Positions 34,964 through 45,100 of a DNA stretch of 64,000 bases are shown one piece after another. This stretch comes from Anaeramoeba flamelloides (Eukaryota > Metamonada > Anaeramoebidae). The notes below the pieces were generated by a model that worked only from the letters and a program-made list of their open reading frames with translations, ran no database searches and was not told where the DNA came from. Position 1 is the stretch's first letter, and every line of letters begins with the position of its first letter. The stretch is taken from positions 11,594,001 through 11,658,000 of the forward strand of contig JANTQA010000023.1 of assembly GCA_027625915.1 (NCBI GenBank). Reading direction: 5' to 3'. The translations under genes and the position numbers were made by a program.

Positions 34964-36529
34964 TTATTTAAATTCACCAGAATGCAAAAAAAAACGATTT
35001 TGAAGATTAATTTGATATTTTGAAATATAATTTAAAGAAGCTATATAAAAATAATTTGAATCATTTGAAAAACAGGAACCGACAATATTTAAATCACCAT
35101 TTTGGTGTATATCCACTTTTTGGAATTCGGAATAGTTTATAGCGTCAACGACTTTAACGACATTTTTTTGTTCCTGTATCAAAAGGAGCCGACCCTCTTT
35201 TGAAAATTTCACATTGCGCACTGGGCTGCATTGGTAATGTGATTGGGAGGACATAATTTTTGCAAGTATTTGGTTTGGCTTTCTGATATCATAGATTAAA
35301 GCCGCGCCTTCCTGCGAGGCCAGGGCGAGATGGAGACCATTTGGATCCCAGTCGCAGTGTATTGAAATATCATTAGCGCCATAGAGTGTTTGTATGACTT
35401 TGTTGTTTGTCCTAATATCGATAATTTTTGCCATTTTTTGATCGCCAACTAAAGCAAAGACAGAATAATTTGAGTCTGGCCTTAAAGAGGAGCAATTGAT
35501 CGGCATTTTTAAATTAAATGTTTGCTCGATCGGGAACGTCCCGTTTTCTCTAATCCTGAGGAAATAGAGGTTCTTATCGTTATTTGAAATAACGATGCTC
35601 CGTTTGTTGGGCAATATTTCGACGCAATTGATGATCAGGCTCCCGATGGACAATGTTTCGCTTCGATCACTATTGGAAAAGCATACAACCAGTTCCGAAT
35701 TATAGCCACCGAAGGCATACATCTGGTCACGGCAGTCAAGCGAGGTGATGCGGTATTGGCAATTAATATAAAACCGAACATCTTTGCTCTGCTGGGAATA
35801 CACACACAGGCCGAAATTGTGCGGGATGTAGAGCAGATCAGGGTTGACCGCTGAGTTCCTGAGCAAGTCACGCAGCTGTGTGTGGTAGAGTGTGCTTGGC
35901 CTTGAGTAAATCTTTGTGCTCTTGACGTCGAATAATTCGTTTGTTTCCCTGATCGGCCTTTCTTCGTCCCTTGCGCTTTGCCTGCTTTCGACAGAGGCTT
36001 GCTGATCAAAACCAGAATCCCTTTCAATCGAAAAAAGAGACTGATCTTCGTCAGAAGACGTCCCGTAGTCTAACATCCTGAAACGCATTTGCTCCAATTC
36101 TTGGAACTGTGTTTGTAAATTTAAAAAATTGTCCTCTTCGCTTGCTTGCTGCTCCAGTATTGGCATGATTATTTCGTAATCAGGATCGGACATATTTGAA
36201 TTCACCCGTGGCAGGCTTCTTGGCTCGCTTGCCTCGTTATCAGAAATATTTGGGGTTGAGAAATTCTCTTCAGAATTCTCTTGAGTTAAACTATTTCCTC
36301 CTAGACCGACAGATCTTTCATTTCGAAACCTGCCACGGTTGTTTGAATTTGAAAAAATTATGGAGAGGTTTCCCTGATTTTGGACATTATTTCTTTGATC
36401 ACCAAAGAGTGAGTTAGTTTGTAAAGGCGAATTTGGTAAACTTTCACTTGATGAACTTGTAGAAGTTGAGGAATCAAAAAAATTGTTCATATAGTTATTG
36501 TCATACGACATTGGTGAGAGTTTATTCAA
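34964..36529 (-). CDS. WD40-repeat protein of the DUF2415 type
   Basis: This intronless 521-aa protein starts at the ATG at 36529. Residues 1-205 are Ser/Asn/Glu-rich and look disordered. From about 215 to the end, beta-propeller blades can be seen, with CDWDPNGLHLALASQEGAA and LIYDIRKP as the clearest WD-type blade. The following segment, VRNVKFSKEGRLLLIQEQKN then VVKVVDAINY, matches the pattern of the DUF2415 WD proteins of fungi and other eukaryotes, where a hydrophobic strand precedes VVDARNF. A propeller of this kind is expected to act as a protein-interaction scaffold; the partner is unknown. G/C content rises in the middle of the gene. Opposite- and same-strand overlapping frames are shadows. 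WD40 is secure; the DUF2415 label is from memory of the pattern. Confidence 0.8.
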   Translation of the reverse strand: MNKLSPMSYDNNYMNNFFDSSTSTSSSSESLPNSPLQTNSLFGDQRNNVQNQGNLSIIFSNSNNRGRFRNERSVGLGGNSLTQENSEENFSTPNISDNEASEPRSLPRVNSNMSDPDYEIIMPILEQQASEEDNFLNLQTQFQELEQMRFRMLDYGTSSDEDQSLFSIERDSGFDQQASVESRQSARDEERPIRETNELFDVKSTKIYSRPSTLYHTQLRDLLRNSAVNPDLLYIPHNFGLCVYSQQSKDVRFYINCQYRITSLDCRDQMYAFGGYNSELVVCFSNSDRSETLSIGSLIINCVEILPNKRSIVISNNDKNLYFLRIRENGTFPIEQTFNLKMPINCSSLRPDSNYSVFALVGDQKMAKIIDIRTNNKVIQTLYGANDISIHCDWDPNGLHLALASQEGAALIYDIRKPNQILAKIMSSQSHYQCSPVRNVKFSKEGRLLLIQEQKNVVKVVDAINYSEFQKVDIHQNGDLNIVGSCFSNDSNYFYIASLNYISKYQINLQNRFFLHSGEFK

Positions 36530-37539
36530 ATGGTTTTATTTTTTTTGATAATTACGTAGTAATTCGAAGCAAGTAAAAAGTCTAAAAAATGATTTGATTC
36601 TCATTTTTTTATTCCTGAAAAATATGTTCATTACAAGTTATTTTTGTGTTATCAGGATTGGTTGTTATTTCTAATAATCTAAAATATATGTTTTCTTTTT
36701 ACTTTGAATGTAACAATATAATGAGAGCTTTTATTTTGTTTGGTGGAGGTTTTATAAAGAAAAAGGGTTTTTATATTTTAATGAAATAACACTTCACGAA
36801 ATTAAACATTGGACAAACAAGATAATAACTAAAAAACGATGGTGTAAATTATTTTTTTGTTCTATTATGTAAGGAAACAATATAAATAATAGAAATGAAA
36901 TTTGATTCACTATATATTTTTTGAACGATCCTTTTTTTAAATGTTTTTGAATTTTAAACATTTTTCAAAAAATATTTCGAGTTGAGAGAAAAAACGAAAC
37001 AACTCTAAAAAAATATAAAACTGTTTTCTGTTTTATTTTTTTGTTTATATTAATTTTTAAAACAATATGTTTTTTTTTAATTTGAATTTGATTTATTGGT
37101 AAAGTTTTATATAAACCTTCGTGACAATAAAATTTGCAAATCAAAATTAATTCTGGTGTTTTAAGAAGAGTAAAGGAGTAATTTTTAATATATTGTTTGT
37201 TATTTCAAAATTAGTATATTATTAACAAAGTGTTGAATTGGTATATTTATAATTACAGAATATATCAGAGTATCTCTTTTGATTATAAAATATTAACAGA
37301 TAAATTTGTTTTGAAAGTAAAAATAAATTATTGTATTTGTTTAAGGTTTAACTGTAATAAAAAAAGTTTTTTTGCTTATCAAATTTGAAAATAATTAGAT
37401 ATATAGTGAAAAAAAATACCTGACATGAAAATAATCTCTACATAATTTTTTATTATTAATATTAGTAAAATTGATTGTAAATATTTAAAATCATGTACTT
37501 TTTATAAAATAATCAATTTTTTTATGTACTTAGTTTGAA
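36530..37539. other. AT-rich spacer upstream of the WD40 gene
   Basis: Nothing beyond A/T-rich low-complexity sequence is visible. Confidence 0.5.
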
Positions 37540-37860
37540 ACCTTCCTAAGGTTTATTAAAGTAAGGTGTCTATAAAAAAATACTCAGGTAATTGTTTGTT
37601 AACAAAAGTAGATTAACTTTTTTTGAAAAATTATATAGTTTTAGAAAGGCTTACTAGAGTTTGAAAAATGATGGTTTTTATTCATTGTTTTTTGAAAGAT
37701 TAAATGGTGTTATGAACAAGTTAATTATATTAATTATCATTTGAATAAGATATGTGAGTTAGAATTTTTATAGTTTGATTCTTAAATTAAAGGATTTAGT
37801 TTTTAATTAATGAAATTACACAAGAATTTTCCTAATATTCCCTATTAGAAATCTTACAAT
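37540..37860 (+). repeat. Tc1-like family T fragment, copy 3, beside the 5S gene
   Basis: The last 120 bp (AGTTTGATTCTTAAATTAAA, then AATGAAATTACAC, then ATTTTCCTAATATTC) match 53310-53395 on the plus strand and 52390-52460 on the minus strand. It ends about 55 bp from the 3' end of the 5S rRNA gene. Confidence 0.45.
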
Positions 37861-37904
37861 ATACTTTTTTTGGATTTAATTTTTTCGAATCTTTTTTTAA
37901 ATAA

Positions 37905-37915
37905 AAAATAAAAAA
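37905..37915 (-). terminator. Pol III terminator of the 5S gene
   Basis: An oligo-T tract (TTTTTTATTTTTT on the minus strand) begins at the last paired base of the 5S RNA, as expected for RNA polymerase III termination. Confidence 0.7.
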
Positions 37916-38036
37916 GTATTCAGCACCAAGTGTTCGCGAGAGGTTCCCCATCTCACTAACTAACTTAGCCCTCAATTCGTTGATCTTCTGGGTTCGGAAT
38001 GTGTCCAGGATTATTAAATTGGGTATGGCCGAATAC
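37916..38036 (-). rRNA. 5S ribosomal RNA
   Basis: On the minus strand, 121 nt run from GTATTCGGCCATACC to GGTGCTGAATAC. The 5' GTATTC pairs with the 3' GAATAC to close helix I. Conserved 5S landmarks are in order: GGCCATACC, CCGAACCCAGAAG, GGGCTAAGTTAGT, GATGGGGAACC and GGTGCTG. Immediately downstream is TTTTTTATTTTTT, a good RNA polymerase III terminator; the promoter is expected to be internal. The gene stands alone, not in an array and not beside large rRNA genes. A protein frame across this interval is a chance reading. Confidence 0.9.
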
Positions 38037-38824
38037 ACTCTTTAAAAAACCATAATTTAATTTTCAGAAATATCAATTATTAAGATAGTAATCCTTTAAA
38101 TTAAGATAGTAATCTTTTAAATAAAGATTTTTTTTTTATTGAATCAATTTTTAATTATTATCATTCAAAAAATTGCTAAAGAGAAAACAATTTCAAATCA
38201 ATATTAAATGTTAGATGGCAATGAAAAGGAAAATTTTTCACTGGTTTTAATACTTATTTTTGACTGATCAATAAAGACATATGAAACTAAAATTTATCAA
38301 ACAAATATAGGATCTATGTTTAAAACTCTAAAGCCAATTTTATAAGAATGAGAAAAAGTTTAGAATTCAGATTTTCCAAAAAATTCACTTTGATTATTAT
38401 TTACAAAAAACCTCAAATAGAGAAAAAATGAACATCTTAAAATTCCTGTTTTATAAATTTTTTTTATTTCTATCTTGACTCCAAAAATGAATATAATTTT
38501 TAGACTTGTTTTTTTGTTTTAATAATGTACAAAAAAAGGCATTAAAAAAATATTTGAAAAAGAGAATATTTACTACTTTTTTGCAATTAAAATCAATTTT
38601 GTAATTTTTTTCCTTTAAAAATATTTTTTTGCCAATGCTTATTATTTAATAAAGAAAAATTTAAGAGAAGGGAACACAAGAAATTCCAGAGATTAGGCTT
38701 TGTTGTTAAGTATTAAGTGCTCAAGAGTCCATAATCTGTTAAAGAGGGAGTTTTAAAGTGGCTAAATTTGATCTTGTAATTCAATGAACAGTCAAAAGAA
38801 CATTTTAATTGTCGTCATTTGAAG
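38037..38824. other. AT-rich spacer upstream of the 5S gene
   Basis: A short tandem duplication (AAATTAAGATAGTAATC-type, two units) lies at about 38077-38122. Nothing else is recognised. Confidence 0.5.
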
Positions 38825-39059
38825 TACTGATAAATTCCAATAAATCTCAAAAAAATTAGTTCTTACTCGATTTTGAGAAATCTTCGGACTGTTTCTTATC
38901 AAAAAGTCCAGTACAAAGAATATTTTGATTGAACAACCCATTTTACAGGGTACCCTAACACTTGACTTCATAAAATGCTTTATTCAAAGCTTGAACATTA
39001 TAATTTCAAATAGGAAAATCAAGTAAAAATATCCAAACTTAAATTGTAATTTAGCAGTA
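38825..39059 (+). mobile_element. M2 MITE, copy 1
   Basis: The 235-bp copy begins TACTGATAAATTC and ends ATTTAGCAGTA. Inner blocks AACTGTTTCTTATCAA-like and TTCATAAAATGCTTTATTCA are shared with three other copies at 53440, 55398 and 58658. It has no coding capacity and TA at both ends. Confidence 0.8.
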
Positions 39060-40233
39060 TTTTAAACTCGATGTAGTTTTCTAAAATCTCAGAGATTAAA
39101 AAAATCCCAAATTATCAACCAAAACTTAATTTAAAAATTTTAGTTTTTTTGCACTTTTCTTATATATTGAATATATCTAAAATGTATAGCACAAATATCA
39201 TAATGTAATATTTAGAGAGATATAATGTTTTTAAAATGGATTTCATTAGTTGAGTTCAATATGTTTTTCAAATTTAAAGTAATTCGTTTTTTTTTTTTTT
39301 TTTACAATAAAGCATTTACATCAAAGATAAATAATAATAACAAATTAACAAAAAGTAAAATTTAATATTGACCACTTAAAGTGGCATTACTAAAAAGAAA
39401 TTATACAAATGGAAGTAAATTTGAATTATTTTCAAAAAAATATAGATAATTTTTGTTCATTTTTTAACTCTTTTAAAAACAAATAATTTCAAAGTATTCA
39501 AAAAATGGAGGATCAAATTTGAAAACTTTGAAAAAAAATACGTTTTGTAATTTAAAATATACTCAAAAAAATCAAGTGGTTTACCTTCAAATTTTTTTTG
39601 ATTGTTGGTATAATATTGAATATTGAATTAGATGTTAAATTAAAACAAGAGAAGAAAGGGCGGTTTTATTTAAAACGTCTTTTTAATTCCCATGATACCA
39701 AGTTTTTACCCCTTTTCAATAATAATTGAAAATTATTGAATAATTTTACTATATATTTAACAGTACTATCCTTAAAAATATAATAAGTATTTTCTTTCTT
39801 TCCTTTTTTAATAGAAAAGGTGGGTATAATTATCTAAATATTTTTTTAAAAATTCAACATATTAATATAAAATAAAAAAGAATTCTCAAAGTTCAAAATT
39901 TCTCATAAATAATTATATAAATTTTAATTTCATAGTATAAAAAACCAAAAGATAAACTGCCTATTTCAAAAATTAATAACACTTTTAAATGTTTATACTG
40001 ATATTTTATTTTATGTAATTATTGTAAATTATTGTATTTTTTCATTAATTTGTAAGGTAAATTAATATAAAATTTATCTTTATAATTAGTATTTCTCAAA
40101 CTATTTTATAATTTAAATAAAATTCACTTCACCTAACTAGTTAAATTTAAATATCTTATACTAACATTTGAAGAATAAATTGGAATCCCTTCTCTCAATT
40201 TTCATACACCCTATTATAATTATATAATCAAAA
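39060..40233. other. AT-rich spacer with family R fragment
   Basis: No gene is seen. Family R sequence is visible at about 39470-39660 (GTTTACCTTCAAATTTTTTT, GAATTAGATGTTAAATT). Confidence 0.45.
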
Positions 40234-40435
40234 TACAGCCAGTTTCACTTTTAAAGCACAAACTTTTAACGAAATTTAAGGCACATTAAAAATCTCAAAT
40301 TAAGGGATAAAATTTGTAATGTTTTTTTTTACTAATTATTTTACTAGAATCCAAAATTTTGTGCCTTAATTTGAGATTTTTATGGTGCTTTAAATTTCGT
40401 TGAAAGTTTGTGCTTTAAAAGTGGAACCGACTGTA
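40234..40435. mobile_element. M1 palindromic MITE, copy 6
   Basis: This 202-bp copy runs from TACAGCCAGTTTCAC to GTGGAACCGACTGTA. The arms retain the GGCACA/TGTGCC boxes and the ATCTCAAATTAAG block. Confidence 0.9.
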
Positions 40436-41083
40436 TGAAAAAACGGGATTTACTATTTCTTCATCCCATGGATTTATTTTTTGATATTTTTTGAAAAAAA
40501 CAAAAATTTCAAATTCAATTATTTTTTTCAAAATTAGAAAAAATAGAACTATTTTAAAATTTATCCTATTTAAATTTTTAATTCTAATAATTGAAAATAT
40601 TTTTATTGATATCAATTTATCCAATTAAAAAATTGAAAATCATTGAATCAATATCTATCTATCTATCTATATATATACTTATAACATAACAAGAACAATA
40701 TAAATCTATTACAAATTTAAAAAGAAATTGAATAATTAATTAAATTTTAATCATCTTTTTTTTATTTGAATAATAATGAGTATTTTTTTTTTTTTTTTTC
40801 TTAAAGTTCAAAAAAATTACCATATTCGAATTTTGCTGAAATGAAATTAAATTTTTGAAAAATAAAATCTTAATTAATATATAAAATTAGTGAAGTAATA
40901 CTAAATTCGAACTATTAACAAATTGTAATTTGTAATAATTATTTATAATTTTCTTTACTCACAAAAGGAATCATGCCATTTTTTTTTTTTATGAGTTTTT
41001 GTGATTTTTCTAAGCAATAATGGTCATTTATCTTTTTAAAAACCACTATATGTCCTTTTTTTATTGAACTTGGATCATAACTT

Positions 41084-41117
<34 letters not shown>

Positions 41118-42103
41118 AGTATGTATGTATGTATTTCATTATTCATTCTTTATAATATCCCTTTTCTTTAACATTTTCAAGAAAAAATTACAAAATAATT
41201 TAAAATAAAACTATAAAAAAATTCTGGATTCAATGAAAGGGAATAAATTTTCACCAAGTATTTTCAATTAGAGAGATGAAACTAACAACTCTTTTTTTTA
41301 AAAAAAAAATACATATTTGGGTTGATCTTCATTAAAATTCACTAAAAAATTTAAAAAGTGTTTTTGTATATGAAATTGAAATTAAAAAACAAAAATAACT
41401 GTTCAAAAAAATTAAATCAAAACTTCACCAAAATTGAAATGGAATCGTACTCCCAAATAAAAATTTTACATGGTTACTAAAAATAAAATACAGTTTGCAA
41501 ATAAATCAATAGAAAAGAAATGGTTTTATCATTCTTTTTTTTTTTTTTTTTCAACTTTTTATACTGAAATTAAACATTAAATCAGATGCTATATCGAAGT
41601 AATAATATTGTTTAAGGACACACCTAAAAATCAATAGACTAAATAAGCCTTGAAAGGTATTGTCATTTGAATATTAAAGGCGAAAAACAATTCCCACTTC
41701 TTTTTCCAATTATTTCATTTAAATTTAGATCTTTTAATAAAATAGATCATAATTTACAATATTAATTTTTTCCTTTTGCCTTTTCAGGTGTTAAATATTG
41801 CTTTTCTTTTTTTTTGGGTAAAAATAAAAAATTTAAATGAAAAGAATATTGGAGTTGTGACAAAATGTTTAAGAGTTGAAATTGTTTGCCTTTTAAATTT
41901 CAAACAAAAGAATAAATTTTTCACAATAAAATTGACAACCAATATTATTATCTAAAAGATTAGTTTGTGAGCTAAGCTTTCCTACTTTTGTTAAATTCGA
42001 AAAAGATTGTGTCTTATTCTGAAATTGTAATAAAAAGTGAAACAATTTTTCAGAGTCAGAAAATTAATTTATTTTTTTTATTTTATTACTTTTGTTGAAA
42101 AAA
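40436..42103. other. AT-rich spacer upstream of PP2A-A
   Basis: Microsatellites are present: ATCT repeats at about 40651-40672 and a TA run followed by TATG repeats at about 41084-41132. No gene or clear regulatory motif is recognisable above the A/T background. Confidence 0.5.
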
Positions 42104-45100
42104 ATGACTGAAGATCTTATTAAAGTTGGCGAATTAATTGACAATTTAATCAACCAAGATCCAAAATTAAGGTTTGAATCAATTTCTAAAATAAAATTAA
42201 TTGCAAAAACGATTGGTGAAAAAAGAACAAGAAATGAATTAATTCCTTTCTTAACAGGTAGATCTTTTTTTCTTTTTATCCTTTTTTTCGATCTTTGAAA
42301 AAAAGAAGAATATTTTTTTTTCAGAAAAGAATTTCCATTTTTCTCAGTAATGAGCCCTCCTTTTAAACCACCTTTTTTTAATTTTTAAAAACAAAAAAAA
42401 AAAACTGAATGTATATTAACTGAACAAAATTGAAATGATAACAAAATAAACAAACAAACAAAAAAGGATTTTCAGGAGACGAAGATACCAAAACACTTCT
42501 TCTTTTAATAAAAGAACTTTCAGGTTTTGTTGAATTAGTAGGGGGAAGTGATTATATTTCTTCAATTTTCCCACCTTTAGTTAAACTTACTTCCCACGAA
42601 GACGTTACTGTCCTTGACCAGGTACTCAAAATTTCATTCATTCTTTTCTTTTCTCTTTTCTCTTTTCTCTTCTTTCTTCTCTTTTGTTTTTTCAAACAAT
42701 TAAAAAAAAAAATAATTAATTTCAAAAAAAAAAAAAGCAAGAAAACAAAAAATTGAAAAAAAGATCCTTTTTTTTCTTTTTTTAATATTTTTGATAAAAC
42801 CTTTCGTTTCAAAAACCATTAAACTAAACTTACTCGCCAACAATTTCTTAAAACTAAACAAAAAATTTCCAAATAAAACCTTTCTCCAAACAAAAAAACA
42901 AAACAAAAAATAAAAAAAAAAAAGTTAATTGAAGCCTTTCACATTCTATGCAAAGACCTTTCAAAAGAAGGTTTTGTGAAGCACATTTACCCACTTTTTA
43001 AGAAAATGTATCTGAAGAAATGGTTCAGTCAACGTTATACAGCATGCGGAATGATTCCCATTTTTTATGCTTCTCTTGAGAAAGAAGAACAAGAATTCGT
43101 TCGGAAAATATTTGTTCGCTTTTGTAAAAATAAATTGACTTTAATAAGAAAAATTTCTTGTAAAACATTATCCGTAAGAAAGATTTTTTTTCATTTCTTC
43201 TTTATTATTAAAATCAACTTTGATATTTTTTAATTTATTGGCTCTTTATTTTCTTTTTTTTTTTTTTTTTTTTTATTTTGTTTTTTTCTTCTATTTGTAT
43301 TTTTTATAAATCTTTCCAACAGAAACTTGTTCTTTTATTCGATCAAGAATTGATCATTTCTTTTGCGCTTCCTCTCTTACAGGAATTCCACCAAGATTCT
43401 CAAGAACCAATTCGTATTCAGGCTGTAGATATTTGTATTTCCTTTGTTCAACAATTAAAAGATGAACAAATAATTGTTCAAGAAATAATCCCAATTTTCC
43501 AAACGTTATCAGAAGACAAATCATGGAGAATCAGACACAAAATTTCTTCTTCTTTTTGTCAAGTAATATTCTTAATTTCTTTTTTTTTTTTCTTTAATTC
43601 AAGTCCTTACTAAATACCTTCAAAATTCTTATTAAAGTAAAATAACAAACAATTTCCTTTCCTCGATTCCTGAAAAATTCAAAATCAAAAAATATTTTTT
43701 TTTTTCTCTCTTCATTTACTTAAAATACTTTTTGGTTATTCAAAGTCTTGTTCATGAAAAAAAAAAAAACCATATATTTCAATCATTTCTGTTATAATTT
43801 TTCCAAAAAGAAATTAAAAAAAAAAATAAAAAATTTTGGATCTAATTTAATTTTCAGAAAAAAATTATACAATAAAAAGCGTTCAACCACAGAATTATCG
43901 AATTTAGAATGAATTTATTTGATTGTTCAAGTCATTAGAGGAATCCATCAGTTTAATTTTTTCATTAAAAAATGAGATTATCGGTGTTCGATCTATTACC
44001 ACTATTTTGTATTTTTTTTTCACTAATAAACAGAGTATTCAGAAACCTAAATATTTCTGAAAATATCTTTACTAACTCAAAAAAAACGTGAGATAAACCA
44101 TTTTAAAAGTATTTTTTTTAACCTTCTCAAAAAATAAAAATAATAAAGCACCGATTACTACATTTTTTTTTTATTTTTATTTTCAAGAACTTTTTTTATG
44201 AATAAATCAAAAACTAAAGTGTGAATTATTTTTTTACCATTTTAGTCTAATTATTTGGAATTTGGGGATTATCTAAATTTTTTAATATTTTCAGAAATAT
44301 TAAAAAATTTCTGTAAAAAACAAAAAGGCTTGGTGATAAACAACAACATGTATGAAAAGATAATTTATTAATTACTTTATTGATTTGTTATTTGATTTTT
44401 CTTATTTAAGATTATCTCAATTTTATCAAAAAAAAAAAACAAAAAAAAAAAATTAATATGAAACAAAAATTATACAATTAGTAGTATGATTAAAGTACCT
44501 GTCAATGTATACAAACGGGAATTTGTACTTTTTTTCAACAACTTTTTTTCAATTTCCTTTTATAAATATTTCATCAAACAAATGTTACTCTGAATACAAA
44601 ATTAAACTCCATTTCAAAAATTGTGACCCACCTGAAATAATAAATTGAAAGAAAAAAAAAATTATTTTTTAGTATTCAAAAACAACTAATAATTAAATCT
44701 GATTTTTAATTGACTTTTAAGTCATTCTAAAGCAGATAAAAATCTGATATTTTAACAATTAATTAAAAAAAATAAAACCAAAAACTAAAAAAAAGTTAGT
44801 CAAAATTTTTGAAATGTGACTTACAGATTTTTTATTACAGAAACTTTCAATAAAAAAAGGTGAATAAGAAGATTTTTTGCTAATAATTATCTTCATTTTA
44901 AAAGACATTACATCGTCTAAATTTTCACAATGATTATTTGTCTTTTCGAAAGATCTCTTTTTTTTTTCCTTCGTGATCTTTTTTTTTAAAAAAAAAGGAT
45001 TAAACCAAAAAAAAGAAAAAAAAAAATAAATTGAAAAAGAAAAATAAAATAGTTAAACAAAAGAAAAACAAAAAAATAAAGAAAGAAAAACTCAGAAAAA

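Noticed and set aside
35635-36417. Additional frames overlapping the WD40 gene on both strands
   Set aside because: Shadows of the 521-codon WD40 reading frame; no domain of their own.
37832-38038. A 68-codon minus-strand open frame (MYSAIPNLIIL...)
   Set aside because: It is the 5S rRNA sequence read as protein; the RNA landmarks are far stronger.
42552-42906. Minus-strand frames inside PP2A-A exon 2 and intron 2
   Set aside because: Lys/Phe runs from poly-A/poly-T intron sequence opposite a secure gene.
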